Under the pieces are notes generated by a model. That model was given only the letters and a program-made list of their open reading frames with translations. It had not been told where the DNA came from and did not search any database. From the NCBI GenBank assembly GCA_000310025.1, contig FN649740.1, forward strand, positions 78,728-142,727: 64,000 nt of DNA. The letters are read 5' to 3'. Positions 48,894 through 60,500 of the stretch are shown in pieces (the first letter of the stretch is position 1; the number at the start of each line of letters is the position of its first letter). This DNA comes from Ectocarpus siliculosus. Lineage: Eukaryota > Sar > Phaeophyceae > Ectocarpales > Ectocarpaceae. Position numbers and translations under genes: made by a program.

Positions 48894-51400
48894 ACTATAG
48901 ATCCCGCGTTTCCCCATTCCCCATCAAACATGAAAGCTTAATTGAACTTCCGCACCTCGACGGGCAACGAGTGATGTAGACATTAATCTCGCGCTGGTCT
49001 TCATTCGTGACTATCCACTGTCCATGACCGCTGCGTGTTGGCGTTACGGCCAGACCGAGTAACCGCCGAGTAGCCCAGTCTCGCAACCTACAATTAGCGC
49101 TTACGCTCGATCGGGAAGCCAAAAAGCCGGCAGAGGCTTCTGGTTCACGCAACGTACATAGAAAGGAGCCCCCAAATTCCCCACCCACTCTTCGTGCTCG
49201 TGTGCGTCGTTGAACCTTAACCTTGTGCACATACTGCCAGGTTAGGGTTATTGTTAACGCAACGTCGAAATCGTTCTTTTTTAAACGGAACGGTTGAAAG
49301 AAAACCCGACTTTTTTTTGCTTGTTCTTTTCGTGATGTCATCAAAAAAAGCACGTTTCCTTCCCTGAATACACGCTTTGCTCGGCACACAACAGGTTGAC
49401 ATGGTATTGCTCACCATAGAGCAGCGATAAAAGCGCAATAAGCAGCACCCCGCACAGAGGACAACACACTTAGAAAGATCCCGTCCACCCGGCCTGCTGT
49501 TTTCAGTTTTTAGCAACAACAGGCGCACGGCAGAGTGTCGCAACCTGGGTGTTGCTTGCGATTTCTTCAGTTTGCCAGCTCATTTTTCACGGTTGCGACT
49601 CCCATCTTTGACCACCACCTACCCAAAGGTAGACGAGCTCAACAATCATAGGGCGGCAGCCGCGCTGACGGCCAGCATCATATAGATGGCCAATCCGAAA
49701 GAATTAGCGTGTTGGAGGCCCTGTTGCTCTACTGCTGCGTGACGCCGTGGATTGATGTTGATGTGTCCGACCAAAAACAGATCATCTCGCCGCAATTTTT
49801 CCAACGGCATTTTGGTGAGGTGGCACACGTCTCTCACACACCTTATTGAGCAGCACCCAAGCACTCAATACCCACGAAGCAGCACGGCGCCGGGAGATGG
49901 TATCATATAGACAGCCGAACCGAAGGAATCAGCGCTTTGGAGGTCTTGGTGGTGCTGCTGTACTCGTTCTACTGTTTCCGTGTTTGCTATGTGTGATCGA
50001 AAAAAATTCCCCAGCACCAACAGCAGCAGTTGAAGACGAGAGCACCACGCAAAGTCTAGTTTTGGACCAAGAACGGACTGAACGCCGCTTCTGCCGCTTG
50101 TCCATCTCCACAACAGACCTGGACGTGAGTCTGGCAGGTCTTTCTAGCGTTCTCAGTGATGTTACAGCGCCTGCGGTGCGCTTGTCCGATGCTTCTGTCA
50201 AAAACACGAATTCGTTTAAGTAGCAAGCCCCAAAAAAACCGGGCTCCTTCTTTTCACGCTTTCGTTCAAAAACGCCTCCATATGTGTTCAAGAAAAAACG
50301 GTTTCGTTTTTTTTTTCGTGTTTTATTGGTCGATAAGAAGCACCCTTATGTGATTTCGGCAAGTGTTCTGCGCCATGATTTGGCAACTGCTAGCTTATTG
50401 TTCCAACAGCATGTGGATATTAGTTGTGCCGAACGCAAGTCCCGTGCGTCTATTTTGGTACTTACATCGGTACAACGGGCGCTCTGAAAGATTTCAAGAC
50501 TTTGTACAAAATCTGCGTCCGATTGCTGTTCATTGCACTCTGAAATTGAACTACTGCTGTACATGTTGGGGCGGCGGCGGTTCGTTCAAGTGTGAAAAGC
50601 GTCGTAATATGTACAGCAGTTGGTAGACTCGCGACGTTGTTCCCCACCAGTCACAATAGCCAGCAGTTGCGTCAAACACGGCGGAACCATCCGTGGGCGA
50701 TATGGTTGTTTCTAGCAGTGCGAGAGATAGATAGATCCCGTTCATCTGTTTCCTGGTGCACACGTTGGCGCCAACACGAAGATCACCGCAAGTAGTACTC
50801 GCAGCCCGTACTTTCGCCTTTTTTAGTTTTACTGCTGTAGCATGCGCCCCTCGCTTCAAGTGGTGTCATGGGTGTCAGCGTGGTCGGGAATTGGGGGAGC
50901 ACCGGTGGAAGAGAAATATCTCATGTGCAGTTAGTCCACTTTCCTCTCGCGATTTCCAGTGTGGCGTGCTTACTGACCTACATGTAGTCTTTGGCTCTAG
51001 ACTATAATATTCTGTCGACCACAAATTCCGTTTGCATTCTGACCTCCTCGTGCAAAATTGCGGTGGAAATCGAAGGGTAGGGTTAGCAGTTAGGGTAGCG
51101 CGCAAGACTCGTTTCACGTGTTTTTTCGGGGTTGCTTCGCGATCGCCAAGGGGGCTTGAACTGAAACCCTAACCCAAAACATAATCGACCAATCAAAACC
51201 AATGCCTTCAACGGCTCGTGCACAAGATTGCTGCTGTTTTTGTTGTGATGAGTGAGAGATGACCACGTGTTCTTATCCCACCCGGTCTTGCGTTCGTTCG
51301 ATGTCTCCGTCTCTGTGCCTGCACGTGCGTACCAATACCAATCATTACATAGTCAACCGTGAGCCCAGCTGGTCTCCTTTCAGACATCCTTTCATCAGAC
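48894..51400. other. Intergenic region with diverged duplicated segments
   Basis: A segment at about 49672-49745 reappears diverged at about 49892-49985 (shared TCATATAGA, CCGAA-GAAT-AGCG and TTGGAGG blocks). Minus-strand (48895-49389) and plus-strand (50020-50223) frames look weakly protein-like but have no start, splice sites or recognisable family. Telomere-like TTAGGG motifs occur at about 49243 and 51075-51095. Confidence 0.4.
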
Positions 51401-53774
51401 ATGGACGCCCGAGACGTGCGACGGCTACCTTCTTCCGGAGATCTACGACTGCTCAAATCGCCCATAGCCCACGTCATTACCACCACCACCGCCACCGCCA
51501 AGATCGACAGCATGTTCAGCGGCAACCTCAGCAGCGGCGGCACCAACAGCAACACCAGCACCAACAGCAACAGCAGCAGCAACAGCCCTTCTCAGGCCAA
51601 GCAGGAGCACGGCCTCGGGACCGTGCCGAGAAAGCTTGGGGGGGCAGCATTGTCAGCATCGGCCGTGGGCCCGCGCTCGCCAGGCAGCAGCAACGGCCAG
51701 TACACCGCACCGCCCTCGACCAACCGATCGACAGCACGAGCGCCTTCTACCCCCCCGTCGCCGGCAGCTCTGGGCACCGTCTCCCCTACCACCCGGCCGT
51801 ACTCCCCGCGTCGCTCCATCTCTATCAGGACACCTAGGGCGTTGGCGCCCCTCCTGACTGACGTTCGGGGCGTGTCCTGGCGTCTGAAGAGCTCTCGGAG
51901 GTCTAGCGTCGGCGGCGGCGGGAGAAAGGACAGGGCCAAAGATGGCCTTTCGTCGGGTTTTTTTTCTTCTTCTCCCTCTCCCTCGGCCACTCCGAGGAAC
52001 GCCTCCTCCCAGAAGCGGGCGACGGGGTCGCTCAACCCCTGGGGCGGAGGCACGCCGGGGGGGAAGCCGAGCCGGATGATGAGGAGGACTCGCTCCATGA
52101 TCAACAACACTTTCGGCCGTATGTCGCTTAGGGTACCGGTCATCTCTCCCCGGTCGGTTGTGCCGGAGACGGAGACCGAGACGGATGCCACCTGCATGCC
52201 TCCTTCCCCCGCCGCTGCCCCGCCCTCGCCAGCGACGGCTTCCCCTCCGGGAGAGGTTTCTCCGGAGATTCCGTGCCGAGAACAGCGTCTGTTGGGGACT
52301 GTAGGGGGCGGGGAGGCCGCAGGGTGCTGTGCTTTGCACATGGGCGGTGGCGACAAGGAATATGATGACGACGACGAGAGCTCAGCGTTGCTGAGGCAGC
52401 CGCCGATGGGGTCAAGCATGACGTCGTCCTCGGCGTTTTTCCCGCCTGACACTGCGAGCGATGACGACCAAGCGCAAGGCGATTGCGATGGTGATGGCGA
52501 TGGGTGGGTAGATGCAAGGGACAGGAGGACGGAGGCGTCAGAGAAGGGAAATAAGCATGACCTAGCGGGCGTGCGCGCCGCGGGCGGGGCGGGAACGGGA
52601 GCAGAGCTCCTTACGGCAACGGTTAGCGCTCGACAGGACACGTTTAGCGAGCAGTCCGGTGGGGAGGTGCCCCGCCTGGACCGAGAAGAGGAGGAGGAGG
52701 AGATCGTGGCTCTCTCTAGCTACCTGGCCTGTGCGAGGGGTCGAGGGTGGCCATGGTCCGGCAAGGACATCCTCTGGGCCGAGTACGTGTCGCTCAACGG
52801 TCACCACAGGTAGGTTGTATCCGTTGTGCGATAACTAGGCGTGTGTACATGACTGTTTCCTGAGAAATAACGAAGATCATTTGGATGACGATGAAGTGGT
52901 CAAGCACCGTAGGTTGCGTAAGATATCACACCCCCTGGACCGGTTTTCGAAGCTCGATTGCTCGGCAGGAAAAGCAGTGACCGTGCCGAAAATGGCGGCG
53001 TTGGAACCGTCTAACCCTAAGCTTTCCGAAAACGTATCCTTTGATTCGGCATCCTCTTGGTCGTGGAGCAATCGATATTTGAAAATCGATCCAGGGGGTG
53101 TGGTGTCTTACGTCATGTCACCCACGGTGCACAGCTGCAATCCACAAACAACAGCTGCAATCTACTTTTCTCTGGCTCTTACGAAGTCCTTGATTTTTTC
53201 TGACGCTTGCACCTTCAATTCCAATCTCGACTCTGCCGTAAACCGACGCACCGAACGCTCCTTGTGCCCTTTCTTCAGGTGGGTCCGAGCGGAGCACTGT
53301 CGCCATGCGCTCCTCCTCGTCCGCGGTTGGCTGTATCTCCTAGAGCTGCCCACAGAAGCGGTCACTCGGCACCGGACGAAAGGCCTCACTACCAGCGCCA
53401 GGGGAAGCTGGTACGTTGGGCTGAACGCCTGTGACCTCAGCCACCTCTCTGTGCCCCTCGCGCCCACCGAGCCGTGGGGAGCATGCGGGGCAAGAAGCGA
53501 CTTGGAGGCCCCCAGCTGCGGCCTGATCCTTCACAAGCGGGGTGTGCTTGGCGCGCTGGCTTGGGTGGAGTGCCGCAGCGCAGCCAGCCGTGACGCCCTT
53601 GTTGACCAGGTTAGCGCCTGGGCGAGGGCCGCCGGAACGAAAGGCACCGCTAGCAGGTCTTTCCGGGTGGAGCCGCGTTCGTCGGCACACCTGTCGGCTG
53701 GGTTTGGTGGAGAGCGCCGGGGGAGGAAAGTGGCTAGCTTGACGGACGAGAGGCAGGCGTGTCCATTGTGGTGA
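51401..53774 (+). CDS. Large Ser/Pro-rich protein with a possible PH-like C-terminal domain
   Basis: Exon 1 (51401-52809) and exon 2 (53279-53774) join in phase 2 to give 634 residues. The first 450 or so are low-complexity: Asn/Ser/Thr runs, many SP and TP sites, an RMMRRTRSMINNTFGRMSLR basic patch and acidic clusters (DDDDE, EEEEEE). The folded part starts about IVALSSYLACARGRGW and continues WAEYVSLNGHHRWVRAEHC, ALLLVRGWLYLLELP, SHLSVPLAP, then CGLILHKRGVLGALAWVEC and a closing helix (ASRDALVDQVSAWARA). Strand pairs ending in one amphipathic helix are what a PH-type domain looks like, but no lipid-binding signature can be confirmed. A signalling or scaffold role is a guess. Exon 1 may begin earlier at an acceptor just before the Met. 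The 3' end of exon 2 is partly duplicated across an N-gap (artefact). Confidence 0.65.
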
Positions 53775-54838
53775 GGGTTCGTGGTTCATGTATAGAAGAT
53801 ATGGTGTGGTGTGTGTTTGTTGGAATCACACGAGCTTGGCCATGGAAGGAGACCGATGGATTGCTGCATGAGGGGTTTCTGGTGGGCAGGAGGGGCGACA
53901 TGCTATAGCGGGGGGGGGGGGGGGGCCCGAGGAATTAAAAAAAAAAATTTTGCTAATGGAAAACAAGGGCCCCCGAAAATGAAACCGTCCACCCGGAAAA
54001 CCCCGGGGAACGCCCCCCAAATTTTCCCCCCGAAGGGAAAAAAGGGGGGGGGGGGAAAAAAAAAAAAAAAACCAAACGCCCGGTTTAGTTTGGGATCCTT
54101 GGGCCCCCCCCTTTTTTGGTTTCTTGGGAATCTTTTTTACCCTTTTTTTTGGAAAATTTTAAAGGACAAAATTATTATAACGTTGGTTTAAAATAGTTGG
54201 GCTTTTTTNNNNNNNNNNNNNNNNNNNNNNNNNNNNNNNNNNNNNNNNNNNNNNNNNNNNNNNNNNNNNNNNNNNNNNNNNNNNNNNNNNNNNNNNNNNN
54301 NNNNNNNNACCCTTTTGGGTGGGGTTGGGGGGAGAGCGCCGGGGGAGAAAAGTGGTTAGTTTGAGGGAGGAGAGGCGGGGGTTTCCTTTGTGGGGGGGTT
54401 TGTTGTTTCATTTATAGAAGATATGGTGGGGTGGGTTTTTGTGGAAATAAAAGGAGTTGGCCCAGGAAGGGAGACGGAGGGATTGTTCCATGGGGGTTTT
54501 TTGGGGGGGCGGGGGGGGGGACTTGTTATGGGGGGGGGGGGGGGGGGCGCTGAGGAATTAGATGAATAACGTTTGCTAGTGTAACACAAGGCCTCCTGAG
54601 ACTGAAGCAGTCAACCGGGAAACCATCGGGTAGCGCTCTCATAATTTACCTCCGGACGGAGAGAGAGGTGGAGGTGGGAAAACAAAAACAAAAACTAACT
54701 GCCGTGTTGAGTTTGGTATCTGTGTGCACAGCCTTTGTTTGGTTGCTTGGGAGTCTTTATTACCGTTATTTTGGTATAGTTTTAATGAGCAATATTATTA
54801 TAGCGTTGGTTTAGAGTAGTTGGTCTTTTTTAAGCCCA
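53690..54838. other. Assembly artefact: same locus present twice around a spurious gap
   Basis: 53690-54208 and 54309-54831 are the same sequence. The first copy is clean to about 53930 and then decays into homopolymer-compressed text; the second is poor until about 54545 and then clean. Shared landmarks include GAGAGCGCCGGGGGA, TATAGAAGATATGG, GAGGAATTA and GCGTTGGTTTA. The 100 N between them (54209-54308) therefore do not stand for missing sequence. Confidence 0.9.
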
Positions 54839-56825
54839 GACGGTCAGCGGAGGACGCGACGTTTATTCCTTGGGTCGCAGAGTGGGCACGCAGACAAGAA
54901 GTATAGATGGAGAAAGAGGGGAAGATGCTGCGGATAGAATTTTGATGTGTGGATATGTGGAGATACGGGAGACTTGTGTGTATTTCGGTAGACTCTTGTC
55001 TTTGGCAAAAGCCGGGGATTGAAAGGCGAGCCACTCGTATTGCTGGATATCCCCTCCTTTTTGGTGAACTCAAGCGTATGCATATGATTGATTGTCTTGG
55101 GAGCTGGTGGGTCGGCCAGCCGGGTACCTTTTAGTTTTGAACCAATACTTGAGGCGCGGGGAGGGTTGCTTGCAGGGGGATTGCTGGATTGCGTCGGTAA
55201 GCTTGGCGCACTACAGCATGTTGAGATATTGTATGCCTTTTGTCCTGTAAATGGGTTGGGGTACTGGGATATTTTGATAGTGGGATTTGATCGGGCCGCG
55301 GTAAGACGCCGGCGCATTGATTGGTGGTATTATGAATGGTCCTGGGCAGCCAGCCGTGAGCGTGATGTGTGTGTACAGATTGATTGGTGGAGTTATGTTG
55401 GGACGATGTTGCACCTTTTTTTTCGTTTTGCCGGTGAATGCAGAGGCATGATTATGATTGATGCTGGCCCATTGGCCAACTCAACTCGACGAGAGTACTG
55501 GCCATGGCGTGTGCAGTCTGCGTGTGCCCTCCATCACGTGCATCTTTTTTTTGTTTTCTGTGTTTCCACTAGCTCGCGAAAAATGTGCGGGGGTTCTGTT
55601 TTGTGTTGTTTCGGTCTGGCCAAGTTCCTTGCTCGAACTGACCGTTGCTGTTATCTACTTGGTATTTAGTTACTATTGACAGGCGATGTTGCCCTGTGCA
55701 TGATTTGGTACAAGGCACCTTGCATGTACTGCCGTTCTTTAACTCTGTTGCTTTGTTGACCTTTTTCCTGCGAGGTCGGTGTCTGTGACATGACACCGAA
55801 CGCAGCAGTGGGGTACGAGTCGACTATTGCATGGTTGATTTGTTGTTCTGAAGGAGTTGGGTTGGTTGCATGATTACGGGGCCGTGAAAGCACTGCTGGT
55901 GGTTCCATAGTTTCACTTGCTTGCCCTTGGCGATATATTGGTTGCTGTTGCTGCATGTGATGTGTAGTGAGGTGTGTGACTTGCTCGTCGTTTACTGACC
56001 TTACTTGGTGCGTACGGTTGTGCTTGGTGCATCAAGCATTTGTATTGTACTGATCTATCTCGCCGGAGGTGCAAGTACGTACGTACGTGAAGTGTTGTAA
56101 TCGCCCTTTTTAACGATCTCTATTCTTTACATACGTACGTTGTTCCCGTTCGCGCTCTGTCAGGACGAGGCATCAATGCCCGTTGAATGGTAATGGTACG
56201 GAGCAACTAAAAACGACCAGAGCGGGTTCAAAAACGTTCGGTTTCCATGTGGTCGAAACGTCTATGCATACCACTCAATGGTCACAGATAAATGATGTGG
56301 TTTGCCGGTGTGCAAGGGAGACACATCCATCCCCGAGTTTCGTCCTAGGACAGATGGCACGACCATAACGTCACAACCTACCGTAGAAAGAAAGCCCGCA
56401 TACGAGGAGACCCTCAGATATCCCTGTGCTCCCTCAGCAGTCTCCATGGCAGAACAAAGCCCTGAGATCTAGCGACGTCATGTTTGTTTGTAGTGTAGTG
56501 TCGTGCTCACACCTGGAGGCCAGGGTGTGGCTAAAAAAAAAAAAACGTCCAGTGTACAAGGCATGGCCTCCCCATAGTTGCAGCTGTTTTTTTTTTTTTT
56601 TGTCTTCACTTCAAATCAGGGCTAACAGCACTAGTGCCGTTTACTCCAACCCGTGGTCTCACAGAATAGCCCCTCTCTACCCTCCCCTCCTGCGGTACGT
56701 TCCCTTCGATTTTTAATGCGAGAAGAGTTCAGTACTCTCTTCCCTCTGTGTGCACACGAACTAGCGCTATCCACTAGGCCAAGAGCAGAAGCGAGAGAAA
56801 AACTAAAACTCACTTTGCAAGAAAA
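54839..56825. other. Intergenic region, nothing supported
   Basis: Long opposing frames at 54844-55317 (-) and 55088-55669 (+) reflect skewed T/G composition and carry no protein-like pattern. ACGTACGTACGT tracts lie near 56078 and 56132. Confidence 0.45.
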
Positions 56826-56830
56826 GCTCG

Positions 56831-56905
56831 CTTACGCCGGGATTGGAACCCCTGACCTGACCTCTACAAGGTTTCGAGGATACCAACTAGACCACCGGGG
56901 CGACC
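56831..56905 (-). tRNA. Degenerate tRNA or tRNA-derived SINE fragment
   Basis: Read on the minus strand, an A-box-like TGGTCTAGTTGG and a B-box-like GGTTCCAATCC (one change from GGTTCGANTCC) lie at tRNA spacing. An imperfect CCTC/GAGG anticodon stem lies between them. The ends pair only over four bases, so a functional tRNA is unlikely; a pseudogene or SINE head is more probable. Confidence 0.45.
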
Positions 56906-57559
56906 TGATTAGCGCTGCATGGTTGTTACCATGTACCCCCGCTCGGATACTCTCGGTAAGAATCCTCAGGAAAATGACGAAGGCAACTGCGTTGATTGCC
57001 TGGACACAAGAAAAAGAAGACGAAATGGTGCGTTTGTGAACAAGGATACTTGTAGTCATGTCCCTCAGGAGGGCCCCTTCCCTCAAAGCAAAGCAAAAAC
57101 CCAAACGAAACGAAACGAACGCATCACGCAATGCCACGGGGCGTCTAAGGACATTGATATGCTCTAGGGTTAGCAAACAACACCGGAAAAGGGAAAAGTC
57201 TTACTAATGTGCTGAGGACCTCTAATTCTACAACTGTACTGCTTTGCAACTCGCAGCAAAAAAAAACGCATACATTGCACCGGTCAAAGACAGACCTCGC
57301 ACTTGAAACAAATTACAAAAAACAAAACAAAAAATCATCGGAACGCTGCCGCTACCACAACATCGTTCGAATTCGCCCTGTTTCGCGGTCTGAGTCTTTT
57401 CGCCCCCCCAGCGGAAGGAGCAGCCTGGCCGTGCGGCTCGATGATTCAGCCACGGTTCCTTCAACTAAAATTACAAGAAGAGAGAGGTCATGTCCTGCCT
57501 CCGACGCCATTGTGCTACTGGTGGCGTCCAGTCGAACCGAACCGAGTCGAATCAATCAA

Positions 57560-60500
57560 TCAACGTTTCGCAGCGTAAAGGGCATCGATCTCCTTGCTGA
57601 ACCTCTCCGCAACCACGTTCCTCTTGGTCTTGAGCGTCTGCGTGATGAGCCCGTTGGACGTCGTGAAGGGCTCGAACTTCATGATCACGCTGCCGACCTG
57701 CGGCAGGATAGTTCGGGTACCGGTAGGAAGGCGTGGTGCAAAACAGTGGCCACTACCAGGTCAAAGCATGTCACTGTGGCTTGAGAGAGACTTGCGACAC
57801 AATGCGGTCAGCCGTCGAGTGACGGGGCCATGTTATATCGAGAGCTCAATCCATGTAATTGGTATGGTATTTATGACATCACCACTTGATGCTATGTAAT
57901 TGACTATTTATGACATCACACCGCTCACTCACAAACTGCTGCTGCTGCTGCTGGTGGTGCTAAATGAGCCCTTTCAAAACGCACCAAGGTACCAATCAAA
58001 ACGGTGGTCATACAGTATCTGTCATACTTACAACTCTTGTTGTTCATTCCGTTCGTCTCATCTGCTGTCTGTCATGCGACACTCTCCACGACAGTAACAT
58101 CGTGGGCAATGGCAATGGTGTCCTCATTCCTCGTGCTCGTACCTGTTCCCAAGGACGTTCTTCCCCGGCTACCGCCTTCAGCTGGTCCATGACGGCCCTT
58201 TCAAGACCAGGGGCGCCCAAAATCTCCTGTTGAGAAGTTCGTTCGGCAGCGGTTTCAAGGGAATCAACAAGCAGAGCCCGTACATAGTGCAGACTAGACG
58301 CGCGTATTTGACTTGCATGTAATGTGGAGACCACCTTGATAAAGGTACAATCTCCCCAACTTCTGTCGAGGACGAAACCCTCTTTTCCACAGTAACCCTT
58401 CTTGTAATACTAAAGAGTCGGTCAAACAGAAGGAAGGAATTCAAGCTTAGCTGATGTATGCATAAGTCCAATGACTTTCAGACCATTGAAAGAATACGCT
58501 TAACGGAAATTACAATATATCAAATCTACAGCAGGACCATACAGGTACAGCAACCGCCACCGTTCCACGAAAAGCACGCAGCATTTAGCTTCGTGCGGTC
58601 CTTCCGAACTCAAAAGTTCTACGAGAGAATCAAAGTGACAAGTGGATGGATCCAACGATCCAACGACAGACAGCAATGACCCGAAACAAAAATCTTTTGT
58701 TCACTAACAGCACTTGACCAGTCTCATGCATACATACCACCTGCACTAACCATGACCAGCCCAAGGTGTAACTACTCCAGAAGCACATGGGACCTGGGTA
58801 CAAGACAGGGCACTGTTGTTCACCCCAATCCTTGTAAGACGACGTCACTGCTATCCACATCCGTAGCATGTAACGCCACGTACAAAACGATTTGCGCAAA
58901 GACAACCCGTGACGTTGGCAGCTTTTGTCAAACACTTCACGACCTTCTCTGCATCTGCGAGCTCCTTAGGGGTGCCAGCCGGTCCAGTTGTTAGCGGCGT
59001 CGGACCGAGCAGCCCAGAATAGCGACTTGCATCCTCCTGAACGGCGCCGAAAGAGCGCAGAGGGAAGAGGGCACGGGTGATCAGTCAAGGGCATGCACAG
59101 ACGAGCTTCACCTGGAACATTTTTCGATGACGCTTGAGGGAGGGAGTGACGCGGTGGTTCTGACCAACACGAGGATTACGGAGTGACAAAAAATGGAACA
59201 AACAAGGACGCAGGTGCAGCCATTTGGACGCACGGCACACGGCGCGAAACAACACCGTCAAAGAGTCTTCACTTAAGCCACCGCCCTCAAAACCCTCAAA
59301 ACCCTCAACAACGTCACCTGCGAAATGATGCCGGCAGCCCCCATGTTCAAAGGGTTGAGGCAGACTATCGCCCCAAGGAAACGTTCATCCTGCCCGAACA
59401 GCATCACTTGGTCGATCAGGGAACACGCACCCGAGATAGCGTCCTGCAATGCCCACAAGAGCAAAACGACGAGGCGTATCGTTTGCAAAGGACGGACGGT
59501 AAGCAGGCGACGACAGATACGGTAGCGGCGATGTTGAACGAACCTGATACTTGTACACCATGCAGACGCGAGGGCGCAAGCTCCGAAGACGCAGCAGGGG
59601 AAGGAAAGAAGGAGGTTCGATTGTGGGTGCATGTGCTCATCTTCATCTGCGTCAGGTGTAGGTTGCTAGCGGCAGACATGTTCGAAACGAGAATGCGAGA
59701 TTTTCTTGCCCAGTCACGTCTGTTTAGTTCTTGGGGCTGGTACCCCGAGACGGGGAAAATTTCAAATTTATCGGGTTTTAACATTGGCTGAAATGGCTTT
59801 CACTTCGCGGAACACTTGACGAAAAAGCCAGCCCCCGCCACTCAACGCGTCTAGGACACGCGGTGCAATGGATGCCTAGCGAGCTTCGCGCACTCACGGT
59901 CATGTACCGACGAGCGTCCTGCGTGCCGGGCAGAACAAAAGCGTGACAAAAGACCCACTGCTGCCCGAGCGAGATAAGCCGAACCAACCAAAACATCCCA
60001 AAGTGTAACGAACACAAAAGTAACCTTTCAGCAAACATGAGACTCTCACCTCTAGTGGTTGGGGCTCAACGTTCTCGCCATTGCTCAGGACGATCGTGTC
60101 TTTTGCTCGCCCAGTCACGATCAGGTCTCCCGTGATAGGGTTGAACCGCCCTAAGTCACCTACAGTACGATAGGTTGGTAACGACGAGCATCGACAAGCA
60201 CAGCATCGCTGGTCTGGTGCATGATACCAACCACTCAAAAAACGATCAAGGGCCCACCATACCAATTTAATGCTATTCTTTTTACTCGGTTTTCACGTCC
60301 CGGGGCATGACATGACATGGCATGACAACTCGCCGGAAGCAGATAGGCACTAATAGTGGAATCCGTGAGGACCAAGTCCGCTGTTTTTACAGCGCTGTGC
60401 ATGCCTCCTCTTCGTACAGAGGAGAAACCATGATATCGTGGTGCAGCAGTAGCATCTACAACATGGCCGTGCCCACCAACAGTTTGCGAAGCACAAGCCG

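Noticed and set aside
54309-54400. Second copy of the 3' coding end of the 51401-53774 gene as a paralogous exon
   Set aside because: It is the same locus read twice around a spurious gap.
54844-55669. Overlapping 157- and 193-codon frames on opposite strands
   Set aside because: Composition-driven; no start context, splice sites, domains or protein-like pattern.
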